Made by a program: the position numbers and the translations under genes. Below the pieces are notes generated by a model. That model did no database searches. It saw only the letters and a list, made by a program, of their open reading frames with translations, and was not told the DNA's origin. Below, in pieces: positions 16,931 through 26,671 of a stretch of 64,000 bases of DNA. Each line of letters begins with the position of its first letter. Position 1 is the stretch's first letter. Source of the DNA: Tessaracoccus sp. GTDB lineage: Bacteria > Actinomycetota > Actinomycetes > Propionibacteriales > Propionibacteriaceae. The stretch is from the NCBI RefSeq assembly GCF_016714275.1, contig NZ_JADJNP010000001.1:1674001-1738000 (forward strand). The letters run 5' to 3'.

Positions 16931-18062
16931 TCGGCCGCATCGTGCTTGGCGGCGGGATCGCGGCGGCAGCGGCTGCCGGGCTCGGGTGGACCATCGCGCG
17001 GCGACTCACGGCACCCGTCGGCCCACGCACGTTCGACCTCACCATCCGCAGCGTTGAGCACGACGACAATGGCGACCTGATCGTTCTCGACCGAACCGAG
17101 CAGACCACCGCGCACGGCATCTACAACCTCTGGTTCGAGCACGGCGGCTGGGCACAGCTCGCCGCAGAAGTCCACGACCGCGGGCCAACCCGCATCGCGC
17201 GACTGATCACTGGAACAGCCTCAGACCTCGCGCCGAGAGCCGGTGATCGCACCTCGTGGAGCGGCATCTACTACGCGACCCCGCACGAGGCCGGACTCGA
17301 CGCACGCAACATCACCATCACGACCCCCGCAGGAAGCTGCCCGGCCTGGCGCATCGACGGCGACCCATCGACCTGGGCAATCCACATCCACGGCCTCGGC
17401 AGCACCCGCGCCGGCACCCTCCGCGGCGTCCTCGCCGCAACCGAACTCGGCTACACCTCCCTCGTCGTCAGCCACCGCACACCACAGAAGGGCCACGAGT
17501 CGGCACCGGCCGAACAACCCTCGGCCACACCGAGACGAGCGACGTTGACGAAGCTATCGGATACGCCGTTCGACGCGGAGCGCAGCAAGTCGTGCTCTTT
17601 GGCTGGTCGATGGGGGCCGCCATCGCCCTCCAACTCACCGACCACCCCCGACACCAAGGGCTGATCGCCGCACTCGTACTCGACTCACCAGTCCTCAACT
17701 GGACCGAAGTCATCAAGACCAACTGCGCCCGAAGCGGAATACCCGTAGCAGCCGGACACCTCGCGATCCCGTGGCTCACCAGCGGCGCACTGGCACGCGC
17801 GACAGGCCTGCCAGACCGCATCCCACTCCGCTCCTTCAACTGGACCGCTCGAGCCGCAGACCTCACCACGTCGACCCTGATCCTCCACGGCACCCGAGAC
17901 GACTCCGTACCGCTCCAGCTCTCACAAGCACTCCGAAACGCCCGCCCGGACATCATTGAGTTGGAGACCTTCGACGCCGGCCACACGCTCTGCTGGAACA
18001 CCGACCCCGACCGATGGCAGGACGCAGTGACCGCCTGGCTCCAGGCGCGTGTCCCACGCTGA
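16927..18062 (+). pseudogene. Alpha/beta hydrolase, frameshifted near 17,470-17,485
   Basis: The gene starts at a GTG overlapping the previous stop (GTGA). The N-terminal half has a membrane-anchor-like segment (GRIVLGGGIAAAAAAGLGWT) and a beta domain with IHIHGLGSTRAGTL, the oxyanion region. After LVVSHR the frame shifts and the second frame carries GRTTLGHTETSDVDEAIGYA, the nucleophile elbow GWSMGAA and LILHGTRDDSVPL with the likely catalytic Asp, then DAGHTL with the His. Together they form a serine hydrolase of about 378 residues. One missing base explains the break. The four-gene group from 14,964 looks like a single cassette with its two distal members disrupted. Confidence 0.75.
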
Positions 18063-18196
18063 TCGGCTGAACGGAGCGACCAACCTCGGCACCCATCTCG
18101 TTCGGCCACGCCCGGAGAAACCCCACTCAAGCCGTACCTCCGCCGGTATCATCGTGAGTGTTGGCCTGCCTGGCCATAGAGCGAGGGAGGACCAAC

Positions 18197-18397
18197 GTGG
18201 CTGAGCCGTGGCTGTCCGCAGACGACATCGCCGCCCACCTCGGGGTCACCAAAGACACCGTCTACACCTGGATCGCCGAGAAGGCCATGCCCGCCCACAA
18301 GGTCGGACGCCTCTGGAAGTTCCAAGCCAGCGAGATCGACGACTGGGTGCGCCGAGGTGGTGCTGCCGCCGACTCCGACCCCTCTCCGCCGGGGTGA
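18197..18397 (+). CDS. Small excisionase/MerR-type helix-turn-helix protein at the head of the BREX operon
   Basis: A GTG at 18197 with a GGGAGG leader opens a 66-residue protein: WLSADDIAAHLGVTKDTVYT, WIAEKAMPAHKVGRLWKFQA, then EIDDWVRRGG. This is the HTH_17 or excisionase fold, with a recognition helix at residues 15-22 and the usual HKVGRLWKF wing. The longer ATG-less extension upstream is not needed. It lies 89 bases before brxA on the same strand. Proteins like this often open defence operons and may act as the local regulator. An excisionase role is also possible, but no integrase is present nearby. Confidence 0.75.
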   Translation: MAEPWLSADDIAAHLGVTKDTVYTWIAEKAMPAHKVGRLWKFQASEIDDWVRRGGAAADSDPSPPG

Positions 18398-18486
18398 GCG
18401 CTTCGCTCGCTTCGAGTCGCCGCTGACACTTTGTCGGTGGCACCCCATATCCTGATCCACTGCCCAAAATCGGAAGGAGGCACCAG

Positions 18487-19107
18487 ATGAGCATCGCGTC
18501 TCAGGGACATGACCGATACGCCCTGTCCTTCACCAGCGGTGCCCTCCTGACTCGGGAGGCGGTCATCGCCGCGCCGCTGTTCCTTGAGGTTCGTGACTGG
18601 AACGCGGTCCGCAATCGGCTCCGTGCAGAGAACCTGCTCCAGGCTCGAACGGCCTCGTCGGGGTTCCGGCTGGCACGCGAGGTGGCCCAGCGCTTGGCGG
18701 TGCTCACGGACGCCGAACTGGACCTGCTGCAAGACGCCAGCCCCAGTGAACGCGGTCACCTGATGTGGATTGCGGCATGCCGCCGCTACGCGTTCATCGG
18801 CGACTTCGCCGAGGAAGTTGTGCGCGAACGCTTCCTGCTGCTCACCCCCACGTTGGGCTATGACGACTTCGACAGCTTCGTTCGCGGCAAGGCCCTATGG
18901 CACCCGGAACTCGCTGAGGTGAAGGACTCGACGTTGCAGAAGCTCCGGTCGACGGTGTTCAGGATGCTGACCGAGGCCGGCTTGCTCGTTGACGATGAGA
19001 TCGTCCATGCACCCTTGTCCGAGCGAGTCCGAGATGCGCTCGATGCACAGGTTCAAAGCGACGTTCGGTTCCTCCCCACTCGTGACAACAAGGAGGTCGC
19101 GCTGTGA
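18487..19107 (+). CDS. brxA: BREX protein BrxA (DUF1819)
   Basis: The 206-residue protein has the compact helical character of DUF1819/BrxA proteins: YALSFTSGALLTREAVIAAP at the N-terminus and RRYAFIGDFAEEVVRERFLL in the middle. BrxA is a small DNA-binding protein of type 1 BREX, needed in some systems and dispensable in others. The ATG has a strong AAGGAGG leader. The stop overlaps the next start. Its place as first structural gene before brxB and brxC is the canonical type 1 order. The family call is from recalled sequence and order. Confidence 0.9.
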   Translation: MSIASQGHDRYALSFTSGALLTREAVIAAPLFLEVRDWNAVRNRLRAENLLQARTASSGFRLAREVAQRLAVLTDAELDLLQDASPSERGHLMWIAACRRYAFIGDFAEEVVRERFLLLTPTLGYDDFDSFVRGKALWHPELAEVKDSTLQKLRSTVFRMLTEAGLLVDDEIVHAPLSERVRDALDAQVQSDVRFLPTRDNKEVAL

Positions 19108-19703
19108 TGTCCCATGAACTCACTCGCCAGGAAGAGCATCTGTTTGCGGTGCTCAGTGGCGATCGCTTCTTGAAGATGGAGGGATTGTCGAACGAGGTCC
19201 CGTTCTTCATATACCCGTACGAGCCGGAACATGCTCTCGATGTGGCCAAGGCGAAGAAGCGAGTCAAGAACCGTCTGGCCAGCAGCGGCATCGAGGTCCG
19301 CGAGATCAACCTTTACGACCTTTCGGTCGAGGTGCTCAAGGCGCGTGGAGACTGGGACGAGGTGCTTGAGGTCGAGCCCGAACTGGACAAGGTCGAGTTC
19401 ACCGAAATGTTGCAGTCCATGCTCAACCCGCAGCAGCACCTCGCACCAGCGATCCGAGCACGACTCGCAGACGGCGACTTCGACATCGTGTTCCTGACCG
19501 GGATCGGCGAGGTCTTCCCCTACATCCGCTCCCACAACGTGCTCAACAACTTGCAGAGCGTCGTGGTGGGCCGACCGATGCTCATGTTCTTTCCCGGCCG
19601 CTACGAGCAGTCCGACACGCTCGGCTCATCGCTGGTGCTGTTCGGCAGGTTGAAGGACGACAAGTACTACCGCGCCAAGAACATTCTGGAACAGGAACCG
19701 TGA
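19107..19703 (+). CDS. brxB: BREX protein BrxB (DUF1788)
   Basis: The 198-residue product matches DUF1788/BrxB: FFIYPYEPEHALDVAKAKKR near the N-terminus and VFLTGIGEVFPYIRSHNVLN and LMFFPGRYEQSDTLGSSLVL in the C-terminal half. BrxB is essential in studied BREX systems, though its biochemical role is unclear; it is thought to bridge components of the complex. A GTG at 19104 and an ATG at 19107 are both possible; the ATG shares the TGATG junction with the brxA stop. Its own stop overlaps the brxC start as GTGA. Confidence 0.92.
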   Translation: MSHELTRQEEHLFAVLSGDRFLKMEGLSNEVPFFIYPYEPEHALDVAKAKKRVKNRLASSGIEVREINLYDLSVEVLKARGDWDEVLEVEPELDKVEFTEMLQSMLNPQQHLAPAIRARLADGDFDIVFLTGIGEVFPYIRSHNVLNNLQSVVVGRPMLMFFPGRYEQSDTLGSSLVLFGRLKDDKYYRAKNILEQEP

Positions 19704-22700
19704 CCGCCATGCACCTCACTGAGATTTTCGCCAAGGACGTTCAGCGGCCCATCGAGGGCGTCATCAAGGCTGATGACGTTGCCCACCTGGGCACCGAGGT
19801 CGACGAGTACGTCCTGACCAACGAGGCCGCCAAGGGGCTCGAAATCCTGCTTGAGGCCTACACCAACTACACCAACGCCAACGGTGTCTGGATCTCCGGC
19901 TTCTTCGGCTCCGGTAAGTCGCACCTGTTGAAGATGCTCGCGCACCTCCTCGGCGACGTGGAAGGCGACGATTTCCCCCGTGAACGCGTCTCAGAAAGCT
20001 TCCGCGCCAAGGCGACGGATGCCTTCCTTCCGCCGCTGCTCAACAAGGCCGAGCGCATCCCGGCGAAGAGCCTGCTGTTCAACATCGACCAGAAGGCCAC
20101 CCTGATCAGCAAGGACCAGACTGATGCCCTGCTGCGGGTCTTCGTGAAGGTCTTCGACGAGTCCCGCGGCTACTACGGCGATCAGGGCCACATCGCGCGG
20201 TTTGAGCGGCAGCTCGACGACGAGGGCCAGCTCGACGCTTTCAAGGACGCGTTCCGTGCGGTGTCGGGACGTGACTGGGTGGAGCGCCGCCCGAGCTTCG
20301 GGCTCCCGACCGTACGCCGCCAGGTCAACGAGGCATACGCCCAGATCACCGGACTTGACGCGACGAACACACCCGACATCCTCAAGACGTACCAAGACAC
20401 CTACTCGGTGTCGATCGAGGACTTCGCCGACGAGGTCCGCGCATGGCTGGACAAGCAGCCCGCGGGCTACCGACTGAACTTCTTCGTCGATGAGGTTGGA
20501 CAGTTCATCGGCTCCAACACACACCTGATGCTGAACCTTCAGACCATCGCCGAGTCTCTGAACACGAAGTGCGGCGGCCGAGCCTGGGTGTTCGTGACCT
20601 CGCAGGAGGACATGGACAAGGTTGTCGGCGACCGCACCAAGCAGCAGGGCAACGACTTCTCGAAGATTCAGGCCCGGTTCAAGACCCGAGTGAAGCTCAC
20701 CTCCGCTGACGTGGAAGAGGTCATCCGCAAACGCCTCCTGGAGAAGAACGACAAGGGCACCCAGGTCCTCGAAGCCGTCTACGCGCAGGAGTCGGCGAAT
20801 TTCAAGACCCTGTTCGACTTCGTTGACGGCGCGAAGACATATCGCAACTTCACCGACGAGGGCCACTTCGTCGGCACCTACCCGTTCGTGAGCTATCAGT
20901 TCCCGCTGTTCCAAGCGGCGATCGAGGGCATCTCCGACCACAACGTGTTCGAGGGCCGCAACAGCTCCGTCGGCGAGCGCTCCATGCTCGGCGTCGTGCA
21001 GCAGGTCGCCAAGGACATCGGCGATGTCGAGATCGGCTCGCTGGCCACCTTCGACGCCATGTTCGCCGGTATCCGTGCTTCGTTGAAATCCGCAGCCCAA
21101 CGCTCTATCGACCGTGCCGAGCGTGACCTCCCCGACAGCGGCTCACCGGTCACCAAGCTCGCGGTACGGCTCCTCAAGGCACTCTTCCTGGTGAAGTATG
21201 TCGAGAGCTTCCAAGCCACCCCGCGCAACCTGACCGTGCTGATGTATGACCGGTTCGGGCTTGATCTACCCGCCTTGTCCAAGCAGGTCCAGGAAGCGCT
21301 CACGCTCTTGGAGACGCAGACGTACGTGCAGCGCAACGGCAACCTCTACGAGTACCTGACCAACGAAGAACAGGTGATCGAGGAAGAGATCAAGAACGTC
21401 GAGATCGACTCCTCCGAAGTCTCAACTCGGCTGAACAAGATCCTCTCCGGCGATGTCATCAAGACCTCCAAACTCCGCTACGCCAAAAACGGTCAGGACT
21501 TTGCGTTCGGGTACAAACTCGACGACCAGGCATTCGGCCAGCAGCGTGAACTCTCAGTGCACTTCATCACTCCCGAGTACCCCTACGGACCGGAGGAGAT
21601 TCGGATGCACTCGGCAGGCAAGGACGAACTGCGCGTGATCCTGGCCCCCGACGACCGGGTGCTGGCGGACCTCCGGCTGCTGATCAAGACCGAGAAGTAC
21701 ACCAAGCGCAAGCAGACCAGCTCGCTGTCGCCGGTCGAGGAACAGATTCTGCGCGCCAAGGCAACCCAGAACGCCCAACGGGAGAAGGAACTGGTCGAGC
21801 GCATCCGCCGCGCCGTCGGACGCGCCGGTCTCGTGATCAATGCCGCAGACCTCACAGCGGGTTCGGAGGACGCGCTCACCCGGATTACCGAGGGATTCCA
21901 GGATCTCATCGCTCGCACCTACACGCAGCTCAGCCTCCTCGGCGGGCGCACCTACTCCGAGCAGCAAGTCGCTGGGTTCGCGAACCCCGACCAGTCCGCG
22001 ATGATCGACGACTCCTCGATCCACGCGCTCGCCGCACCGGCTGATGAGGTGCTGTCGTACCTGCTGCAACGAGACCGGCTCGGTGAGCAAGTCACCGTCA
22101 AGAAGATCGTCGATCACTTCCAGGCCAAGCCCTACGGCTGGGACCTTCCCTCTATCGAGTGCGTCACGGCTTGGCTCGTCGGCACCTCGAAGATCACCCT
22201 CACCGTCGACTCGAACACCCTTAAGCGCAGCGAAGTCGCCGCCGTGTTGCGCAACACACAGAAGCACTCCCATGCCGTCGTCGCCCCGCAGAAGACGTTC
22301 GACCAGCGCAAGATCGCAGCGCTGCGCACCTTCTGTACGGACTTCTTTGATGAGCCCACGGCGCCGAAGGACCCGCTCGAACTGGCCCGGCACGCGAGCG
22401 AACGCCTCCGCGCCAAGTGTGAGGAGCTCAAGGCGCGAGTCAGCGGCTCGAAGTACCCCTTCGTGACTCAGCTCGAAGCCCCCATCGCACTGCTGGAATC
22501 CGTGGTTGGCAAGCCTGACGACTGGTACCTGAGCGACTTCGCGCTCGCGGACGATCTGCTCGATGCGAAGACCGACATCATCGACCCGATCCAAGCCTTC
22601 TTCGGTGACGAGAAGCAGCGAGGCGCTCAGCGCAAGATTTTTGACGAGGCGACCCAGCTGCTCGCCGACAACGCCAGCAACCTCAACTACCTCCCCTCGG

Positions 22701-23239
22701 GCAGCAGTCAGGAGGTGGCGCAGCTCCTCGCCGATCCACAAGCCTTCCGCGGTAACCGGATGACCAAACTCAAGGCAGCCGCCGTCGAGCTCCAATCCCG
22801 CATCGACGAAGCGCTCGCAGCCAACCGTGATGGAGCAGTCTTGGAGATCGACTCCCGGTGGGCGCCTCTACAGACCAGCACGATCTATCTGAAGGCCACG
22901 GACGACGCACAGCGAAGCGTGAGCCAGAAGGTCAACGCGATCCTCGATCGGATCAGCCGGGAGAACCAGATCGCCGTCGTCCGCGAGATCGCGAACACCT
23001 TCGAGGAACGCACCTACCCAGCCATCCTCGACCAACTCGCCGCGTCCCCAAGCGTCAGCACTGCAAACGATAGCGACGAGCCGACACCGATCAAGAAGCA
23101 GACCGTCTCGGTCAAGAGCATCAGTGCCCCCGGCATACACGGGGTGCTGGAGACCGAAGAAGACATCGATCGCTACCTCGACGCGCTGCGCGTAGCACTG
23201 GTCCAGGCTCTCAACGACGACAAGCGCATCGCGCTGTAG
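19700..23239 (+). CDS. brxC: BREX P-loop ATPase BrxC
   Basis: This 1179-residue protein is the large AAA-type ATPase of the BREX complex. The Walker A motif (GFFGSGKSHLLKML) is at residues 66-79, and a Walker B-like FFVDEVGQFIGS lies near residue 260. The C-terminal half is long and helical. It begins at a GTG overlapping the brxB stop; an ATG nine bases further on (MHLTEIFAKDVQRPIEG) is an equally good start. The length is typical for BrxC (about 1,100-1,250). No frame break is visible over 3.5 kb. The gene is 12 bases from pglX, so they are co-transcribed. Confidence 0.95.
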   Translation: MTAMHLTEIFAKDVQRPIEGVIKADDVAHLGTEVDEYVLTNEAAKGLEILLEAYTNYTNANGVWISGFFGSGKSHLLKMLAHLLGDVEGDDFPRERVSESFRAKATDAFLPPLLNKAERIPAKSLLFNIDQKATLISKDQTDALLRVFVKVFDESRGYYGDQGHIARFERQLDDEGQLDAFKDAFRAVSGRDWVERRPSFGLPTVRRQVNEAYAQITGLDATNTPDILKTYQDTYSVSIEDFADEVRAWLDKQPAGYRLNFFVDEVGQFIGSNTHLMLNLQTIAESLNTKCGGRAWVFVTSQEDMDKVVGDRTKQQGNDFSKIQARFKTRVKLTSADVEEVIRKRLLEKNDKGTQVLEAVYAQESANFKTLFDFVDGAKTYRNFTDEGHFVGTYPFVSYQFPLFQAAIEGISDHNVFEGRNSSVGERSMLGVVQQVAKDIGDVEIGSLATFDAMFAGIRASLKSAAQRSIDRAERDLPDSGSPVTKLAVRLLKALFLVKYVESFQATPRNLTVLMYDRFGLDLPALSKQVQEALTLLETQTYVQRNGNLYEYLTNEEQVIEEEIKNVEIDSSEVSTRLNKILSGDVIKTSKLRYAKNGQDFAFGYKLDDQAFGQQRELSVHFITPEYPYGPEEIRMHSAGKDELRVILAPDDRVLADLRLLIKTEKYTKRKQTSSLSPVEEQILRAKATQNAQREKELVERIRRAVGRAGLVINAADLTAGSEDALTRITEGFQDLIARTYTQLSLLGGRTYSEQQVAGFANPDQSAMIDDSSIHALAAPADEVLSYLLQRDRLGEQVTVKKIVDHFQAKPYGWDLPSIECVTAWLVGTSKITLTVDSNTLKRSEVAAVLRNTQKHSHAVVAPQKTFDQRKIAALRTFCTDFFDEPTAPKDPLELARHASERLRAKCEELKARVSGSKYPFVTQLEAPIALLESVVGKPDDWYLSDFALADDLLDAKTDIIDPIQAFFGDEKQRGAQRKIFDEATQLLADNASNLNYLPSGSSQEVAQLLADPQAFRGNRMTKLKAAAVELQSRIDEALAANRDGAVLEIDSRWAPLQTSTIYLKATDDAQRSVSQKVNAILDRISRENQIAVVREIANTFEERTYPAILDQLAASPSVSTANDSDEPTPIKKQTVSVKSISAPGIHGVLETEEDIDRYLDALRVALVQALNDDKRIAL

Positions 23240-23251
23240 GAGACAACACGC

Positions 23252-26200
23252 ATGGATACCGCACCGCTGAAGAGCTTCGCCACCTGGGCCAGGCGCGAAC
23301 TCATCACCCAGGTCAGCGCCCGGCTGGCAGCCGTACTCGCGCCCGCGTCACCAGAGCGAGTCGAGAACCAGCACGCCGTGGCCGTGCTCGAACGCGACAT
23401 CACGGCCGCGGGCGGCGGCGCCAAGGGCAAGGACACCATCGCTGACAAGGTCGCCTACACCTGGTTCAACCGCATCATCGCCCTCCGCTTCATGGACGCC
23501 AACGGATACACCGGAATCGGCATCGTCTCGCCAGCCCACGGCCAGCAGACCGGGCAGCCAGAGATACTCGCAGATGCCAAGCGTGGCAGCATCGACCCCG
23601 CTGTTGTCAGCAACAATCGCACTCTCGACACGATCGTCGGACTGCTGGATGGAACCCGCCCCAGCCCAGACCCCCAAAGCGAGGCCTACACGCTTCTGCT
23701 CGCCGAGTACTGCCGCTGCTGGAACCGTTCGATGCCGTTCATGTTCGAGCGTGAGGGGGACTATACGGAACTCCTCATTCCCGCAAACCTCCTCGCCGCA
23801 GACTCCATCCTCACCAAGGCCACGGAAGCACTCACCGAGCAGGTCTGCCAGGACGTCGAGGTCATCGGCTGGCTCTACCAGTTCTACATCTCTGAACGTA
23901 AAGACGAAGTCTTCGCCGGATTCAAGAAGGGCAATAAGGCCGGAGCTGCCGAAATCCCCGCTGCGACACAGCTCTTCACCCCGCACTGGATCGTCCGCTA
24001 TCTAGTCGAGAATTCCGTTGGCCGACTCTGGATGCTCAACCATCCGTCCTCTCGGCTCGTCGAGCAGATGGACTACTACATCGCACCTGTCGACGAAGAG
24101 ACGGACTTCCTCAAGATCACCGCGCCCGAAGAGCTGACGGTCATAGACCCGGCCTGCGGCTCTGGTCACATGCTCACCTACGCCTTCGACCTGCTCCACG
24201 CGATCTACGAGGAGGAAGGCTACCCACCCTCCGAGATCCCCGAACTGATCCTCACTCACAACCTCTATGGCACCGAGATCGACCCGCGCGCTGGATCGTT
24301 AGCGGCGTTTGCATTGGCGATGAAGGCCCGTGGTAAGCAGCGAACCTTCTTCAACAAGCAGGTCGAGCCGAGAATCTGCGTGATTGAACCGATCTCATTC
24401 AGCCCCGACGAGTTGGACTCCCTCATCAGCAAGGATGGGGACAAGCACGCCGAGGAGGCGTTCTGGAACCAGTTCACCGAGGCCGACACTCTTGGGTCTC
24501 TCATCAAGCCGGACCTGGGCCTGACTACTCGCCTCGCGATGCATCTTGAGGCTCTTGATGATGAAGGCGACCTGCTAAAGGTAGACGTAATCGTCCGGGC
24601 CGAACGCGCCGTGCGGCAGGCCGGCTTCCTTGCCCGCAATTACGCCGCTGTCGTCGCCAATCCGCCCTACATGGGCGGCGGGAACATGGGGCCCGCACTC
24701 ACGCGCTTCGGGAAGGAAACCTATCCGGCTTCGTGGTCCGATCTGTTCGCCATGTTTATCGAACGGTGCCTCACTTTAGCTGCGCAAGATGGTCGCGTAG
24801 CCATGATTACGATGCAGTCTTGGATGTACCTCACGTCATTTGAGAAGTTGCGGACGCGACTGCTTGATGCATCATCCATTGACGCGCTTGTGCATCTGGG
24901 ACCAGGGGCCTTCTCCACTATCGGCGGCTCTGTCGTGTCCACTTGCGCCTTCGTGCTCCATGCCGGTCGTGTCACAGACCATCCGGGCTACTACGTTGAT
25001 TTGACTGCTTCCATCGGTGAGGTTGGTAAGGAAGAGGGCTACCTCGCTTCGCTGCGCACAGGCAGCGGGCACACCTTCCGTGTCCCATCACCACACTTCC
25101 AACTCGTTCCAGGTGCTCCAATCGCCTACGATCTCGATGAGCGTCGGGTGTTCACGCGCCAGAACCTCGGGAGTCGCTTCACTTCGGCAGGACGTCTGAA
25201 GACGCACAACAATGCCCGCTACGTACGTCACTGGTGGGAGGTATCTGCGGCAAGCGGGGACAAGTGGCGGTTCTTGCACAACGGCGGAACCCGAGCGGCA
25301 TTCTATGGCAACGACGAGGAGGTCGCCGACTGGTCGATCGACGCCCAACGCAACTACGCCGCAAACGGGGGGATGCCTAAGCCCGAAGCGATGGGTCGTC
25401 TGGGAGTCACCTGGACGCTAGTCGGCTCCGCTGCTGATTCCTTCCGCCTTCGAGGGGCTGACGATCTCTTTAGCTCGGGTAGCCCGACGATTGTCTGTGA
25501 CAGCGAAGAGGAGGCTTGGGCCTACCTGGCCGTACTGAACTCCTCGGCCGCAGCAAGGCTCCTCGAGGCAATCAATCCGACCATGAACACAGTGGTCGGC
25601 AACATCCTCTCTCTGCCGACGTTGGGAGCTGCGTCCCTCGACCAACTTGCGCCATTGGCTAGAGCGGCCTATCGGCTAGCCGATGAGCGACACGAGTATC
25701 GCGAGACCAGCCCGAAGTTCGTAGCTAGTACCGCGCTTTGCGATGGCGTCCAGAAGTCTTCATTGCGCGAGGTAGCCAGTGAGCGGCGAGAGCAGGCGCG
25801 GGAGGAATCGGAGGCTGTCGCCCGAACGCTCTCAGCTATCGACATAGTTGTCTCCGAGGACTGGGGTATGGCATGCCCGAAAAGGGAGCCGAATGCAGCG
25901 CCAGACATAACTGCATGGGATGAAGCACTGGCGAGAGATCTTGTTTCGCACGCGGTCGGCTGCATGTTTGGTCGCTACAGCCTCGATGAGCCGGGGCTGG
26001 TCCTGGCCGACCAGGGTGCAACCGTGCAGGACTATCTCGCCAAGGTACCGGAGCCTGCGTTCGCTCCTGATGCAGACAACGTTCTGCCGATTGTTGACGG
26101 CGAGTGGTTTGAGGACGACATCGTGGCGCGTTTCCGACAGTTCCTGCGGGTAGCGTTCGGCGAGGAGCACTTCGAGGAGAATCTGCGGTTCGTTGAGGAG

Positions 26201-26671
26201 TCACTCAGCGTCAAGACTCTGCGGGAGTACTTCGTTACCCGCGCTGGGCGGTCGAGGTTCTACGACGATCATGTGAAGCGGTACAAGAAGCGCCCGATCT
26301 ACTGGCTGTTCTCCAGCCCGCGAGGGTCGTTCAATGCGCTGATCTACATGCACCGCTACACGCCTTCGACGGTGTCGACGGTGCTCAACGAGTACCTGCG
26401 TGAGTTCGAGTCGAAGCTGGAAGCGAATCTTCAGCACCAGGAGCGTCTCGCAGCCGGTGATGGTACGCCTCGCGAGAAGGCAGCGGCACTGAAGGAGGCT
26501 GAGCGGCTTCGCAAGGTGCTGGTGGAGCTCAGTGAGTATGAACATGACGTGCTTTACCCCCTGGCATCGCAGCAGATCGCAATCGATCTCGATGATGGGG
26601 TGAAGGTCAACTACCCGAAGTTCTACCCGGCCCTCAAGAAGATCACGGGGTTGGAGGCTGTCGATGACTGA
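23252..26671 (+). CDS. pglX: BREX type 1 adenine-specific DNA methyltransferase PglX
   Basis: The 1139-residue enzyme should add N6-methyl groups to host DNA so that the BREX machine can tell self from phage. The SAM-binding motif (VIDPACGSGHML) is at residues 296-307 and the catalytic NPPY near 469-472. A target recognition region follows, then a C-terminal helical part (HVKRYKKRPIYWLFSSPRG). GC content and codon choice look more relaxed between about 24,700 and 26,200 than in its neighbours (for example GTAGCTAGTACC), fitting an exchanged specificity region. It overlaps the DUF1016 gene by 8 bases, which is rare inside BREX operons. Confidence 0.95.
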   Translation: MDTAPLKSFATWARRELITQVSARLAAVLAPASPERVENQHAVAVLERDITAAGGGAKGKDTIADKVAYTWFNRIIALRFMDANGYTGIGIVSPAHGQQTGQPEILADAKRGSIDPAVVSNNRTLDTIVGLLDGTRPSPDPQSEAYTLLLAEYCRCWNRSMPFMFEREGDYTELLIPANLLAADSILTKATEALTEQVCQDVEVIGWLYQFYISERKDEVFAGFKKGNKAGAAEIPAATQLFTPHWIVRYLVENSVGRLWMLNHPSSRLVEQMDYYIAPVDEETDFLKITAPEELTVIDPACGSGHMLTYAFDLLHAIYEEEGYPPSEIPELILTHNLYGTEIDPRAGSLAAFALAMKARGKQRTFFNKQVEPRICVIEPISFSPDELDSLISKDGDKHAEEAFWNQFTEADTLGSLIKPDLGLTTRLAMHLEALDDEGDLLKVDVIVRAERAVRQAGFLARNYAAVVANPPYMGGGNMGPALTRFGKETYPASWSDLFAMFIERCLTLAAQDGRVAMITMQSWMYLTSFEKLRTRLLDASSIDALVHLGPGAFSTIGGSVVSTCAFVLHAGRVTDHPGYYVDLTASIGEVGKEEGYLASLRTGSGHTFRVPSPHFQLVPGAPIAYDLDERRVFTRQNLGSRFTSAGRLKTHNNARYVRHWWEVSAASGDKWRFLHNGGTRAAFYGNDEEVADWSIDAQRNYAANGGMPKPEAMGRLGVTWTLVGSAADSFRLRGADDLFSSGSPTIVCDSEEEAWAYLAVLNSSAAARLLEAINPTMNTVVGNILSLPTLGAASLDQLAPLARAAYRLADERHEYRETSPKFVASTALCDGVQKSSLREVASERREQAREESEAVARTLSAIDIVVSEDWGMACPKREPNAAPDITAWDEALARDLVSHAVGCMFGRYSLDEPGLVLADQGATVQDYLAKVPEPAFAPDADNVLPIVDGEWFEDDIVARFRQFLRVAFGEEHFEENLRFVEESLSVKTLREYFVTRAGRSRFYDDHVKRYKKRPIYWLFSSPRGSFNALIYMHRYTPSTVSTVLNEYLREFESKLEANLQHQERLAAGDGTPREKAAALKEAERLRKVLVELSEYEHDVLYPLASQQIAIDLDDGVKVNYPKFYPALKKITGLEAVDD

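Noticed and set aside
18197..18397. ICE excisionase
   Set aside because: The fold fits, but no integrase is adjacent and the gene heads the BREX operon; kept as a generic helix-turn-helix protein.
21554..22795. Large minus-strand frame inside brxC
   Set aside because: Mirror frame of a well-supported coding sequence; composition is typical of antisense GC-rich DNA.
23252..26671. Type IIG or type I restriction-modification enzyme
   Set aside because: NPPY methyltransferase motifs alone would allow it, but brxA, brxB, brxC, pglZ and brxL around it define BREX.
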